Shown one piece after another: positions 44,666-56,026 of a DNA stretch of 64,000 bases. The notes under the pieces are model-generated. The model was given only the letters and a program-made list of their open reading frames with translations. It did no database searches and had not been told where the DNA came from. Positions within the stretch are counted from its first letter, which is position 1; each line of letters opens with the position of its first letter. Source of the stretch: Streptomyces fodineus (GTDB lineage Bacteria > Actinomycetota > Actinomycetes > Streptomycetales > Streptomycetaceae). The stretch lies in the NCBI RefSeq assembly GCF_001735805.1, contig NZ_CP017248.1, positions 5,704,001-5,768,000 on the forward strand, read 5' to 3'. The position numbers were made by a program, and so were the translations under genes.

Positions 44666-45669
44666 GCCGCCTTCGCGGGCTCCCTCCGGCGCCGGGAGCC
44701 GTCATCCCCGGTGTTCCGGCGGGAATCGATACGCGAGCGTGACGGCCAGCGCACGTCGTACGCCCAGCCGAGCAACTCGAAGATCCGGATGAAGCGGGCC
44801 GAGGAGTCGATCTGGCCGCGCATCACACCGTGCCGCGCCGAGGTCGGGTCGGCGTGGTGCAGGTTGTGCCACGACTCACCGCACGACAGCACCGCCAGCC
44901 ACCACACGTTGCCCGAACGGTCCCGCGACTTGAACGGCCGCTTGCCCACCGCGTGACAGATCGAGTTGATCGACCACGTCACATGGTGCAGCAGCGCCAC
45001 CCGTACGAGTGACCCCCAGAAGAACGCGGTGCACGCGCCCCACCACGACATCGTCACCAGACCGCCGATCAGCGCGGGCAGCAGGAGGGAGACGGCCGTC
45101 CAGTAGACGAACTGGCGGGAGATCGCCCGGATCGCCGGGTCCTTGACCAGATCCGGGGCGTACTTCTCCTGCGGGGTCTGCTCCTCGTCGAACATCCAGC
45201 CGATGTGAGCCCACCACAGGCCCTTCATCAGCGCCGGAACGGTCTCACCGAACCGCCACGGAGAGTGCGGGTCGCCCTGAGCGTCGGAGAACTTGTGATG
45301 CTTGCGGTGATCGGCCACCCAGCGCACCAGAGGCCCCTCGACCGCCAACGAGCCCATGATCGCCAGCGCGATCCGCAACGGCCGCTTGGCCTTGAACGAA
45401 CCATGGGTGAAGTACCGGTGGAAACCGATCGTGATGCCGTGGCAGCCGAGGAAGTAGAAGAACACCAGCAGGCTCACATCGAGCCAGCTCACCCCCCAGC
45501 CCCAGGCCAGCGGCACAGCCGCCACGAGCGCCAGGAACGGCACGGTGATGAACAAAAGCAGCGTGATCTGCTCGATCGAACGCTTCTGCTCGCCACCCAG
45601 CGTGGCGGACGGGATCGTAGTGTCGTCGGCCTTACGGGCTTCTTCGATCACATCGGAACTTGAGGTCAT
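44662..45669 (-). CDS. Acyl-CoA delta-9-type fatty acid desaturase
   Basis: A 335-residue membrane di-iron desaturase. The three His boxes are HRYFTH (84-89), HRKHH (121-125) and HNLHH (268-272). Four transmembrane helices are arranged in two pairs (about 34-54 and 60-78; about 99-115 and 190-225). It would introduce a cis double bond into fatty acyl-CoA and adjust membrane fluidity. The C-terminal ~25 residues are Arg-rich. It is cotranscribed with the downstream TetR gene by a 4-base overlap. Confidence 0.92.
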   Translation of the reverse strand: MTSSSDVIEEARKADDTTIPSATLGGEQKRSIEQITLLLFITVPFLALVAAVPLAWGWGVSWLDVSLLVFFYFLGCHGITIGFHRYFTHGSFKAKRPLRIALAIMGSLAVEGPLVRWVADHRKHHKFSDAQGDPHSPWRFGETVPALMKGLWWAHIGWMFDEEQTPQEKYAPDLVKDPAIRAISRQFVYWTAVSLLLPALIGGLVTMSWWGACTAFFWGSLVRVALLHHVTWSINSICHAVGKRPFKSRDRSGNVWWLAVLSCGESWHNLHHADPTSARHGVMRGQIDSSARFIRIFELLGWAYDVRWPSRSRIDSRRNTGDDGSRRRREPAKAA

Positions 45670-45976
45670 GCGCGTCCCCTGTGGGGTCGAGGGTCGGGGC
45701 GGGTGGGTGCCGGGCCACCGGAACCGCACGGGAGTCGACGATGGTTCCCTACGGTTCCGTAACCTACGGCATCGTAAGTATGGCAGCGTGTCGACCGGCG
45801 GCAAGAGCCCCAGAGCCTGCGCGTCCTCATCGACACCTATCCTTGAACTCGGTCGGACAGCGCGGTCCGCTGAAGTTTCCTTCCCGGACGCTCCGGCCCG
45901 TATGCGGCGCCCCGCCGCATCGCAGCCGGCCGGGTTCCCTCCCTGACGAGCTTCAACACTCCAAGGAGCCGCACCT
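45670..45976. promoter_or_regulatory. 307-bp divergent control region of desaturase operon and ppc
   Basis: Two dyads of like sequence lie in tandem, 15 bp apart: TACGG-TT-CCGTA (45750-45761) and TACG-GCAT-CGTA (45765-45776). They sit 80-107 bp upstream of the desaturase start and are good candidates for the TetR operator. A ribosome site AAGGAG precedes the ppc GTG. The stretch between 45790 and 45950 shows no further repeat that I can see. Confidence 0.6.
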
Positions 45977-48709
<2,733 letters not shown>

Positions 48710-48726
48710 CCGCAACCCCACACAAC

Positions 48727-48760
48727 GGTGCCCCCGAGGCCGTACGACCCCGGGGGCACC
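48727..48760 (+). terminator. Hairpin terminator after ppc
   Basis: GGTGCCCCCG (48727-48736) pairs with CGGGGGCACC (48751-48760), with a 14-base loop. Confidence 0.75.
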
Positions 48761-48844
48761 CCCCTGACGTTGCCCGACGGGCACTACAAGCTGTCCTGGA
48801 CGGACTGGTCACCGCGCCGGCACGCCCACGACCGGCGCACGCAG

Positions 48845-49348
48845 TCACGAACCGGCGGACACCGCCAGAAAAGCCCCCGTCAACAACGCCACCCCACACC
48901 CCGCCAGCACCCACGCCGCCCGCGTCAGCCGCATCCCGCCCGCCACCACCACCGAGGCCAGCAGCAACGCCCCGCCGAGCGGCAGCCACGCGTACAGAGT
49001 CCCCGCCGGACCCGAGCGCACCGCGTCCGCCGTACCCGGCTTCAGCACGACGTCGTACGTCCGCCCCTTGCGCACCGCGACCGGCTGCGCGATCTCCACA
49101 CGCGCACGTGCCCGCGCCCCCACCGACGTCGGCGTGAAAGGACCACTGCACATGTCGCCCGAACAGGACGTCACCCGCACCGTGCCCTGCTCCCGCCCCT
49201 TGACCAGCATCACGTGCTGCGCGGTCCCCCAGGAACCCCACACCCCGGCGAACAGAATCAGCGCGGCGAGCGCGCCCATCGCCGCAAGCCGCCCGAACCG
49301 CAACGCGGACACGGACACCTGACGAGCTGAGCTGGCTGTGGCGGGCAT
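48845..49348 (-). CDS. Two-helix membrane protein of unknown function
   Basis: A protein of about 167 residues with a transmembrane helix near the N-terminus (LAAMGALAALILFAGVW) and two hydrophobic stretches at the C-terminus (LPLGGALLLASVVVAGG; AAWVLAGCGVALLTGAFLAV). The external loop has a Cys pair in SCSGDMCSG and an extended beta-rich segment. No known family is recognised. Starts at 49360 or 49375 are possible, and no clear ribosome site decides between them. It is convergent with ppc. Confidence 0.7.
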   Translation of the reverse strand: MPATASSARQVSVSALRFGRLAAMGALAALILFAGVWGSWGTAQHVMLVKGREQGTVRVTSCSGDMCSGPFTPTSVGARARARVEIAQPVAVRKGRTYDVVLKPGTADAVRSGPAGTLYAWLPLGGALLLASVVVAGGMRLTRAAWVLAGCGVALLTGAFLAVSAGS

Positions 49349-49412
49349 GGCCGGGATCATTGGCCATACCGCCACGACCGGTCAACTCACCGGGGAACCA
49401 AAGCCGTACAAG

Positions 49413-50015
49413 TCACGAGTTGTACGCGCTCTGCGCCCGCTCCAGACCCTCGATCACCAGACACTCCACCGCGTCCGCAGCACGGTCCACGAAGTAGTCC
49501 AGCTCCTTGCGCTCCGCCGACGAGAAGTCCTTCAGCACGAAATCCGCCACCTGCATACGCCCCGGAGGCCGCCCGATCCCGAACCGCACCCGGTGATAGT
49601 CCGAACCCATCGCCTTCGTCATCGACTTCAGACCGTTGTGCCCGTTGTCACCGCCACCCAGCTTCAGCCGCAGCGCGCCGTAGTCGATGTCGAGCTCGTC
49701 GTGAACGGCGACGACATGGGCCACCGGCACCTTGTAGAAGTCCTTCAGCGCGTTCACCGGACCACCGGACAGATTCATGTACGACATCGGCTTCGCCAGG
49801 ATCACCCGCCGGTTCGCCGGACCCGCCGGACCGATCCGCCCCTCCAGCACCTGCGCCTGCGCCTTGCCCGCCCGCTTGAACTTCCCCCCGATCCGCTCCG
49901 CGAGCAGGTCCGCCACCATGAAACCGACGTTGTGCCGGTTCATGGCGTACTCCGGCCCGGGATTCCCGAGCCCGACGATCAGCCAGGGGCCACTGGCAGG
50001 GGTGGTCACGTCCAT
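49413..50015 (-). CDS. pth: Peptidyl-tRNA hydrolase
   Basis: A 200-residue essential enzyme that releases peptides from tRNA dropped off ribosomes. The N-terminal signature LIVGLGNPGPEYAMNRHNVGF contains the catalytic His, VAVHDELDID the catalytic Asp, and GGGDNGHNGLKSM the tRNA-contacting Asn. The length is normal. It lies downstream of rplY on the same strand, a common bacterial pairing, with a strong hairpin between them. Confidence 0.95.
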   Translation of the reverse strand: MDVTTPASGPWLIVGLGNPGPEYAMNRHNVGFMVADLLAERIGGKFKRAGKAQAQVLEGRIGPAGPANRRVILAKPMSYMNLSGGPVNALKDFYKVPVAHVVAVHDELDIDYGALRLKLGGGDNGHNGLKSMTKAMGSDYHRVRFGIGRPPGRMQVADFVLKDFSSAERKELDYFVDRAADAVECLVIEGLERAQSAYNS

Positions 50016-50034
50016 GTCTCCTTATACAGTGCAA

Positions 50035-50066
50035 CAGCCGCTGCTCCCCAGGGGAAGCAGCGGCTG
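50035..50066 (-). terminator. Hairpin between rplY and pth
   Basis: CAGCCGCTGCT (50035-50045) and AGCAGCGGCTG (50056-50066) form an 11-bp stem with a C/G-rich loop. On the minus strand it follows rplY and may limit read-through into pth. Confidence 0.7.
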
Positions 50067-50086
50067 AAACCGCAAGCGGGCAGTGC

Positions 50087-50683
50087 TCAGGCCTCGGCCT
50101 GCTCCTCGCCCTCCGCGGCCTCCTCGCCCTCGGTCTCCTCGACCTGGGCCTGCAGAACCTGCAGAACGACCGCGTCCTCCTCGACGGCCAGGGTCACGCC
50201 GCCCGGCAGGCTGATGTCCTTGGCGAGGACGGAGGCACCGGCCGCCAGACCCTCGACGGAGACGGTGACGGCCTCGGGGATGTGCGTCGCCTCGGCCTCG
50301 ACCGGCAGCGCGTTCAGGACGTGCTCCAGCAGGTTGCCACCGGCGGCCAGCTCACCCTCGGTGTGGACCGGGATCTCGACCGTGACCTTCTCGCCACGCT
50401 TGACCAGCAGCAGGTCGACGTGCTCCAGGAAGCCCTTGATCGCGTCACGCTGAACGGCCTTCGGGATCGCCAGCTCGTTGGTCTTGCCATCGATGTCCAG
50501 CGAGATCAGGACGTTCGGCGTACGCAGCGCCAGCAGCAGGTCGTGACCCGGCAGCGTCAGGTGCACCGGCTCGGTGCCGTGGCCGTACAGAACAACCGGA
50601 ACCTTGTTGTCACGGCGGATACGACGGGCGGCACCCTTACCGAACTCGGTACGGGTCTCGGCGGAAAGCTTCACCTCGGACAT
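50087..50683 (-). CDS. rplY: 50S ribosomal protein L25/general stress protein Ctc
   Basis: A 198-residue L25 of the long TL5/Ctc type that binds 5S rRNA. The N-terminal L25 domain (KLSAETRTEFGKGAARRIRRDNKVPVVLYG) is followed by the beta-rich Ctc domain (IPKAVQRDAIKGFLEHVDLL). A Glu-rich acidic tail (about residues 175-198) is typical of actinobacteria. ATG 50683 has GAGGAG upstream. It is followed by pth and preceded by prs. Confidence 0.94.
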   Translation of the reverse strand: MSEVKLSAETRTEFGKGAARRIRRDNKVPVVLYGHGTEPVHLTLPGHDLLLALRTPNVLISLDIDGKTNELAIPKAVQRDAIKGFLEHVDLLLVKRGEKVTVEIPVHTEGELAAGGNLLEHVLNALPVEAEATHIPEAVTVSVEGLAAGASVLAKDISLPGGVTLAVEEDAVVLQVLQAQVEETEGEEAAEGEEQAEA

Positions 50684-50884
50684 GGCGATCACTCCTCGTA
50701 GAAAATCGGAACGGACGTGGTCACCCGGCCACGAACGGCCTGCTACGAAGAGCGCGTCGATAACGGACCGCCGTACCACACGAGTACGGCCTCCCTCGCC
50801 GAGCAACTTCGCCAGTTTACTCGGACAGGGAGGCCGAACCCAAAAGGATCTTCAACAGCCGCTAGCGCAGACGCCGCAGAAACC

Positions 50885-51865
50885 TCACTGCTCGTCGAAG
50901 AGACTCGTCACCGAACCGTCCTCGAACACCTCACGCACCGCACTCGCGATCGTCGGAGCGATCGACAACACCGTGATCTTGTCCAGATCCCGGCCCAACT
51001 CCGCCGGCGTCGGCAGCGTGTTCGTGAACACGAACTCACTCACCCGGGAGTTCTTCAGCCGGTCCGCGGCCGGCCCGGAGAGCACACCATGCGTGGCCGT
51101 GACGATCACGTCCTCCGCACCATGCGCGAACAACGCATCGGCCGCGGCACAGATCGTGCCACCCGTGTCGATCATGTCATCGACCAGCACACACACCCGG
51201 CCCTTGACCTCACCCACGACCTCGTGGACGGTCACCTGGTTCGCCACGTCCTTGTCACGCCGCTTGTGCACGATCGCCAGCGGCGCACCCAACCGGTCAC
51301 ACCAACGGTCCGCCACCCGCACCCGACCCGCGTCCGGCGACACCACCGTCAGCTTGTCCCGGTCCACCTTGTCGCCCACATAATCCGCCAGCAACGGAAG
51401 CGCGAACAGATGATCCACCGGCCCATCGAAGAAACCCTGGATCTGATCCGTGTGCAGATCCATGGTCAGGATCCGGTCCGCACCCGCCGTCTTCATCAGA
51501 TCCGCGATCAGACGCGCCGAAATCGGTTCACGACCCCGGTGCTTCTTGTCCTGCCGCGCGTAACCGTAGAACGGCACAATCACCGTGATGGAGCGAGCCG
51601 ACGCACGCTTCAGCGCGTCGATCATGATCAACTGCTCCATGATCCACTGATTGATCGGAGTCGTGTGGCTCTGGATCACAAAGCAGTCCGCACCACGCGC
51701 CGACTCCTGGTAACGGACGTAGATCTCACCGTTCGCGAAGTCGAAGGCCTTCGTCGGGACAACCCCGACACCCAACTCGTGGGCGACCTCCTCGGCAAGC
51801 TCGGGGTGGGCGCGGCCGGAGAAGAACATCATCTTCTTCTCGCCGGTCGTCTTGAACCCGGTCAC
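50885..51865 (-). CDS. prs: Ribose-phosphate pyrophosphokinase
   Basis: A 326-residue enzyme making PRPP from ribose-5-phosphate and ATP for nucleotide, His and Trp synthesis. Motifs include the flexible loop YARQDKKHRGREPISARL, the Mg site MDLHTDQIQGFF and the PRPP-binding VDDMIDTGGTI. The start is GTG 51865. It lies downstream of glmU on the same strand, a widespread gene pair in Gram-positive bacteria. Confidence 0.96.
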   Translation of the reverse strand: MTGFKTTGEKKMMFFSGRAHPELAEEVAHELGVGVVPTKAFDFANGEIYVRYQESARGADCFVIQSHTTPINQWIMEQLIMIDALKRASARSITVIVPFYGYARQDKKHRGREPISARLIADLMKTAGADRILTMDLHTDQIQGFFDGPVDHLFALPLLADYVGDKVDRDKLTVVSPDAGRVRVADRWCDRLGAPLAIVHKRRDKDVANQVTVHEVVGEVKGRVCVLVDDMIDTGGTICAAADALFAHGAEDVIVTATHGVLSGPAADRLKNSRVSEFVFTNTLPTPAELGRDLDKITVLSIAPTIASAVREVFEDGSVTSLFDEQ

Positions 51866-52019
51866 AGCACAGTCTCCTCAGAGGTTGTCTCAGCCAGCCG
51901 ACCGCTACCCCGACCTCCCGCCTGGGCATGGAAGGCCGAATCAGCTGGTAGGGGTGCAGGTGCACGTGTGCGGATGTGCACTTATCACGGTACGCCGTGT
52001 TTGGCGCACCCGTTTCCCG

Positions 52020-53468
52020 TCAGTCCTCGCTCTCGCCCCTCCGGGACGCCGTCTCGGCCGCCTTCGCCGCCGCACTCCCCGGACGCTTCCGAGCCACCCA
52101 ACCCTCGATATTCCGCTGCTGACCACGGGCCACGGCCAGCGAACCGGGCGGCACATCCTTCGTGATCACAGACCCGGCGGCGGTGTACGCACCGTCCCCG
52201 ACCGTGACAGGAGCCACAAACATGTTGTCCGAACCGGTCCGGCAATGCGACCCCACCGTCGTGTGGTGCTTCTCCTGACCGTCGTAGTTCACGAACACAC
52301 TCGCCGCCCCGATGTTCGTGTACTCACCGATCGTCGCGTCACCGACATACGACAGATGCGGAACCTTCGTGCCCTCACCGATCGAGGCGTTCTTCGTCTC
52401 GACGTAGGTTCCGATCTTGCCCTTGGCCCCCAGCCGCGTACCGGGCCGCAGATACGCATACGGCCCCACCGACGCCTCCGGCCCGACCACGGCCCCGTCC
52501 GACACGGTGTTCTCCACCCGCGCCCCGGCACCCACCTGCGTGTCCTTCAACCGGCTGTTCGGCCCCACCTCGGCACCCTCACCGATGTGCGTGGACCCGA
52601 TGAGCTGCGTGCCCGGGTGCACCACGGCGTCCCGCTCGAACGACACGGCCACATCGACCCACGTGGACGCCGGGTCGACCACGGTCACCCCGTCCAGCAT
52701 CGCGGCGGTCAGCAACCGGTCGTTGAGAATCCGGCGCGCCTCGGCCAACTGCACCCGGTTGTTGATCCCGGCGATCTCCCGGTGATCGGCCGCCACCGAG
52801 GCGCCCACGCGATGACCGGCCGCACGCAGGATCCCGAGCACATCCGTGAGGTACTCCTCACCCTGGCTGTTGTCCGTCCGCACCTTCTTCAGCGCGTCCG
52901 CCAGCAACTGCCCGTCGAACGCGAACACCCCGCTGTTGATCTCCCGGATCGCCCGCTGGACGTCGCTCGCGTCCTTGTGCTCCACGATCGCGGTCACGGC
53001 ACCCGTCGCCTCGTCCCGCACGATCCGGCCGTAACCGGTCGCGTCCGGCACCTCGGCGGTCAGCACGGTCACGGCGTTGCCGTCGGCGGCGTGGGTCTGC
53101 GCGAGCTGCTTGAGAGTGTCGGCGGTCAGAAGGGGCGTGTCCCCGCAGACGACCACCACGGTCCCGTCGACGGCCCCGCCCAGCTCCTCCAGGCCCATCC
53201 GTACGGCGTGCCCCGTCCCGTTCTGCTCGGCCTGTACGGCGGTCCTGGTGGCCGGGTCGATCTCGTTCAGATGCGCGGTGACCTGCTCACGGGCGTGGCC
53301 CACGACGACGACCAGGTGCTGCGGGTCCAACTCACGGGCGGCGGCCAGCACATGGCCCACGAGGGACCGACCGCAGATCTCATGCAGGACCTTCGGTGTG
53401 GCCGACTTCATACGGGTGCCCTCACCCGCTGCGAGAACGACGACGGCTGCCGGGCGGATGGCGCTCAC
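52020..53468 (-). CDS. glmU: Bifunctional UDP-GlcNAc pyrophosphorylase/glucosamine-1-phosphate acetyltransferase
   Basis: A 482-residue enzyme making UDP-GlcNAc for the cell wall. The N-terminal uridylyltransferase domain starts with the nucleotide loop LAAGEGTRMKSATPKVLHEI, and VVVCGDTPLL and EINSGVFAFD follow. The C-terminal half is a left-handed beta-helix of hexapeptide repeats (TLIGSTHIGEGAEVG-like units) with the acetyltransferase His in YLRPGTRLGAKGKIGTYVETKNA. A Ser/Arg/Glu-rich tail ends the protein. The start is GTG 53468. Confidence 0.96.
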   Translation of the reverse strand: MSAIRPAAVVVLAAGEGTRMKSATPKVLHEICGRSLVGHVLAAARELDPQHLVVVVGHAREQVTAHLNEIDPATRTAVQAEQNGTGHAVRMGLEELGGAVDGTVVVVCGDTPLLTADTLKQLAQTHAADGNAVTVLTAEVPDATGYGRIVRDEATGAVTAIVEHKDASDVQRAIREINSGVFAFDGQLLADALKKVRTDNSQGEEYLTDVLGILRAAGHRVGASVAADHREIAGINNRVQLAEARRILNDRLLTAAMLDGVTVVDPASTWVDVAVSFERDAVVHPGTQLIGSTHIGEGAEVGPNSRLKDTQVGAGARVENTVSDGAVVGPEASVGPYAYLRPGTRLGAKGKIGTYVETKNASIGEGTKVPHLSYVGDATIGEYTNIGAASVFVNYDGQEKHHTTVGSHCRTGSDNMFVAPVTVGDGAYTAAGSVITKDVPPGSLAVARGQQRNIEGWVARKRPGSAAAKAAETASRRGESED

Positions 53469-53543
53469 GGGGTTGCCCTTCGGCTGTGGGTGAGTGGGGT
53501 GACAGCCGCAGGATACCGGGGGGATTTGTGGCGAAGGTGAGAG

Positions 53544-53571
53544 CGGGCCCTGACTGTGCAGTCAGGGCCCG
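53544..53571 (-). terminator. Terminator of tRNA-Gln
   Basis: CGGGCCCTGACTG (53544-53556) pairs perfectly over 13 bp with 53559-53571. It lies immediately downstream of the minus-strand tRNA gene and upstream of glmU. Confidence 0.85.
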
Positions 53572-53583
53572 AACTGAGCAAGG

Positions 53584-53655
53584 CTCCCCCGCCAGGACTC
53601 GAACCTGAAATACACCGTCCAAAGCGGAGTGTGTTGCCGATTACACCACGGGGGA
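53584..53655 (-). tRNA. tRNA-Gln (anticodon TTG)
   Basis: 72 bases on the minus strand. The acceptor arms TCCCCCG and CGGGGGA pair fully, with discriminator G; CCA is not encoded. The D-loop region GGTGTAATCGGCAAC and the T-arm AGGTTCGAGTCCT are canonical. The anticodon loop CTTTGGA gives TTG. The anticodon stem (CTCCG/CGGTG) has one T-T mismatch. The adjacent gene downstream of its 5' side is an HTH protein with foreign codon usage. Confidence 0.93.
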
Positions 53656-53669
53656 GTGCGGGGGCCAGC

Positions 53670-54536
53670 CTACGTGGTTCGCTGTTTCGCTGCTACCACC
53701 ATCCCGGACCACCACCCCTCGATGCGCCGGTACAGGTCGGCTCCCTGTGAGACTCGGACCGTGAGGCAACCCCGGTAATTCTCACCGACATTCAGGCGGA
53801 CCGTCTTGGGGTTGTGCTTCTTGAGGGTGGTCTTGTTGAAGGCGGAGCGGTCGGCGCCTACAAGATCGGCCCAGAACTGCTCGGCGCCAGTAACATCGGC
53901 ACTCTCGTGGATCATGACGTTGAACCGCAGGCGGTCCCGGGCCACACCCAGCAGGTCCAGCCAGGCCAGGTACAGCTCGATGACGTCAGGGTCACTGTTG
54001 ACGAAGATGACGTTCTCGCGCCGGTCGTAGGGCTTGTCCTTCGCCCCTTCGGCCCAGTAGAGGGCGACGCCTGCCATGAATAGCTCCCGATTGGACAGCT
54101 CGCCGATCTCCTGCTCAGCAGATGCCTTGGTGAGTCGCCGCTCCCCGTCCCTCACTGCCAGCTCGTGCTCCCAGCGCTTCCTGGCCGCCAGCTTGGCCTG
54201 CTCTGTCGGATCGCGCCGCTCCGGCCTAGGCGGATCCCGCACCCACAGCGAGATGGAACTCTTCGAGCACCCCAGCTCGACCTGGATCTGGTCGTAGGTC
54301 CAGCCCTGGAGTCGTAATTCCCGCGCCCTCTCCCGCAGGTCGTCCTTCGCGTTCGGGCGCTTTGTCCATGCAGGCGGTGGCTCGCCCTCCAGGAGGCGGT
54401 TGAGGATGTCGTTGTTGTCGACGTGCAGTCGGTCGCGGATCTGCCGGCGGCTGAGCCCTGCCCGGCGCAGGGCAACCGCCTGGTCCCGTAGACCCTCGAA
54501 GTCGGCGTATTTGCCAGGTGAAAGTGCCATGGGCAT
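53670..54536 (-). CDS. tRNA-adjacent HTH protein, possible homing-endonuclease-like
   Basis: A 288-residue protein. Two resolvase-like HTH segments are visible: ALRRAGLSRRQIRDRLHVDNNDI (about 23-45) and RELRLQGWTYDQIQVELGCSKSSISLWV (about 72-99). A globular C-terminal part has the motif LFMAGVALYWAEGAK and later FVNSDPDVIELYLAWLDLLGV and DLVGADRSAFNKTTL, resembling a LAGLIDADG-like fold. It uses codons rare in this genome (CTT, TCA, AAA, CTA, GGT), suggesting recent transfer next to the tRNA. Function is not established. ATG at 54536 or 54530. Confidence 0.7.
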   Translation of the reverse strand: MPMALSPGKYADFEGLRDQAVALRRAGLSRRQIRDRLHVDNNDILNRLLEGEPPPAWTKRPNAKDDLRERARELRLQGWTYDQIQVELGCSKSSISLWVRDPPRPERRDPTEQAKLAARKRWEHELAVRDGERRLTKASAEQEIGELSNRELFMAGVALYWAEGAKDKPYDRRENVIFVNSDPDVIELYLAWLDLLGVARDRLRFNVMIHESADVTGAEQFWADLVGADRSAFNKTTLKKHNPKTVRLNVGENYRGCLTVRVSQGADLYRRIEGWWSGMVVAAKQRTT

Positions 54537-54696
54537 ACCGTCCTGCCGGAATGATCCGTTCCGGAGTCGAACAGGAAGGGTTCACCAGTTCGAGTGATTC
54601 TGGTGGGTTTCGAGGTCGTTCGGTTACGGAGTGTGGTGTGTGGAGGTAGGTGAAAGTCACCGGAAAAGCCGCAGCCGTCGCCCGTAGGCTGGAGGC

Positions 54697-56010
54697 ATGA
54701 CCACGACGGGGGAAGAGCACGCCAGGGCCCGTACCGGGCCGTGGTGGTGGGCCAGGTGGCGTAGTGCGGTGCTCGACGGGAGTCTCGCGCTGGTGTCGGC
54801 TGTGGAGTGTGCTGCGGAGGGGATCCCGTTCGCCCGGGATGCCGGGATTCCGGTGTCGGTGGGGATCGTTTTCGGTCTGATCGCCGGTTCCGTGTTGCTC
54901 GTACGGCGGAAGTGGCCGATCGCGGTCGTGCTGGTCGCCATCGCGATCACGCCCGCGCAGATGGGTTTTCTGCTGGGGATAGTCGGCCTGTACACGCTGG
55001 CCTCGTGTGAGCTGCCGCGCCGGATCATCGGTTCGCTGGCGGGGATGTCGCTGGTGGGCACGGCGGTGGTGACGTTCGTGCGGGTGCGGCAGGACATGGC
55101 GCGCGGCGATCTGACCCTGGGTGACTGGTTCGTGCCGTTCGCGGCGGTGGCGACGGCGTTGGGTCTGACGGCTCCGCCGGTGCTGCTGGGGTTGTACGTG
55201 GGGGCGCGGCGGCGGTTGATGGAGAGCTTGCGGGAGCGGGCGGACAGTCTGGAGCGGGAGCTTCAGTTGCTCGCCGAGCGGGCGGAGGAGCGGGCCGAGT
55301 GGGCCAGGAACGAGGAGCGGACGCGGATCGCGCGGGAGATGCATGACGTGGTCGCGCACCGGGTGAGTCTGATGGTGGTGCATGCGGCGGCGTTGCAGGC
55401 GGTGGCGCGGAAGGATCCGGAGAAGGCGGTGCGGAATGCGTCGCTCGTGGGGGACATGGGGCGGCAGGCGTTGACCGAGTTGCGGGAGATGCTCGGGGTG
55501 TTGCGGGCGGGGGAGGACGTGGTCCGGCGGGCGTCGGGGGTGCCGTTGGCGGCGGTGCGGCAGGCGGCTGCGGCTGCGGCTTTCCGGGTGGTCGAGGCGG
55601 AGGGTGCGGTGGATGGGCCGTGTCTGTCCGAGTTGGAGGAGTTGATCGGGCAGTCGGCGGCGGCGGGGATGGTCGTGGATCTGTCGGTGGAGGGGGAGGT
55701 GCGGTCGTATGCGGCGCGGGTCGAGCAGACGGCGTACCGGGTGGTGCAGGAGGCGTTGACGAACGTCCACAAGCATGCGGCGGGTGCGAAGACGCATGTG
55801 CGGTTGGCGCACCGGGTGTCGGAGATCGCGATGCAGGTGGAGAACGAGCCGCCGCCGGAGCCGGGGTCGGCGTCGGCGGCGGGGTTGCCGTCGGGTGGGA
55901 ACGGCCTGGTGGGGATGCGGGAGCGGGTCTCGGCGCTGGGTGGTGTGTTTGTGTCGGGGCCGACGGATGCGGGGGGTTTCCGGGTGTCGGCGGTGATTCC
56001 GGCGGTGTAG
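54697..56010 (+). CDS. Orphan sensor histidine kinase (NarL/DesK-type)
   Basis: A 437-residue HisKA_3 kinase. Four to five transmembrane helices fill residues about 25-170 with only short loops, so it probably senses within or at the membrane. The dimerisation/phospho-acceptor motif is RIAREMHDVVAHRVSLM with His 216. The ATPase domain has the N-box ALTNVHKHA and G-box GNGLVGMRERV. No response regulator is adjacent. Candidate partners in the window are the NarL regulators at 34.5 and 41.5 kb, but nothing in the sequence links them. Confidence 0.88.
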   Translation: MTTTGEEHARARTGPWWWARWRSAVLDGSLALVSAVECAAEGIPFARDAGIPVSVGIVFGLIAGSVLLVRRKWPIAVVLVAIAITPAQMGFLLGIVGLYTLASCELPRRIIGSLAGMSLVGTAVVTFVRVRQDMARGDLTLGDWFVPFAAVATALGLTAPPVLLGLYVGARRRLMESLRERADSLERELQLLAERAEERAEWARNEERTRIAREMHDVVAHRVSLMVVHAAALQAVARKDPEKAVRNASLVGDMGRQALTELREMLGVLRAGEDVVRRASGVPLAAVRQAAAAAAFRVVEAEGAVDGPCLSELEELIGQSAAAGMVVDLSVEGEVRSYAARVEQTAYRVVQEALTNVHKHAAGAKTHVRLAHRVSEIAMQVENEPPPEPGSASAAGLPSGGNGLVGMRERVSALGGVFVSGPTDAGGFRVSAVIPAV

Positions 56011-56026
56011 GCCCGTTCGTGGTGTG

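Noticed and set aside
54537..54696. Attachment site duplication of the tRNA-Gln 3' end
   Set aside because: GGTTC/TTCGAGT fragments are present but no convincing copy of the tRNA end, and no integrase gene is visible, so an integrated element boundary is not supported.
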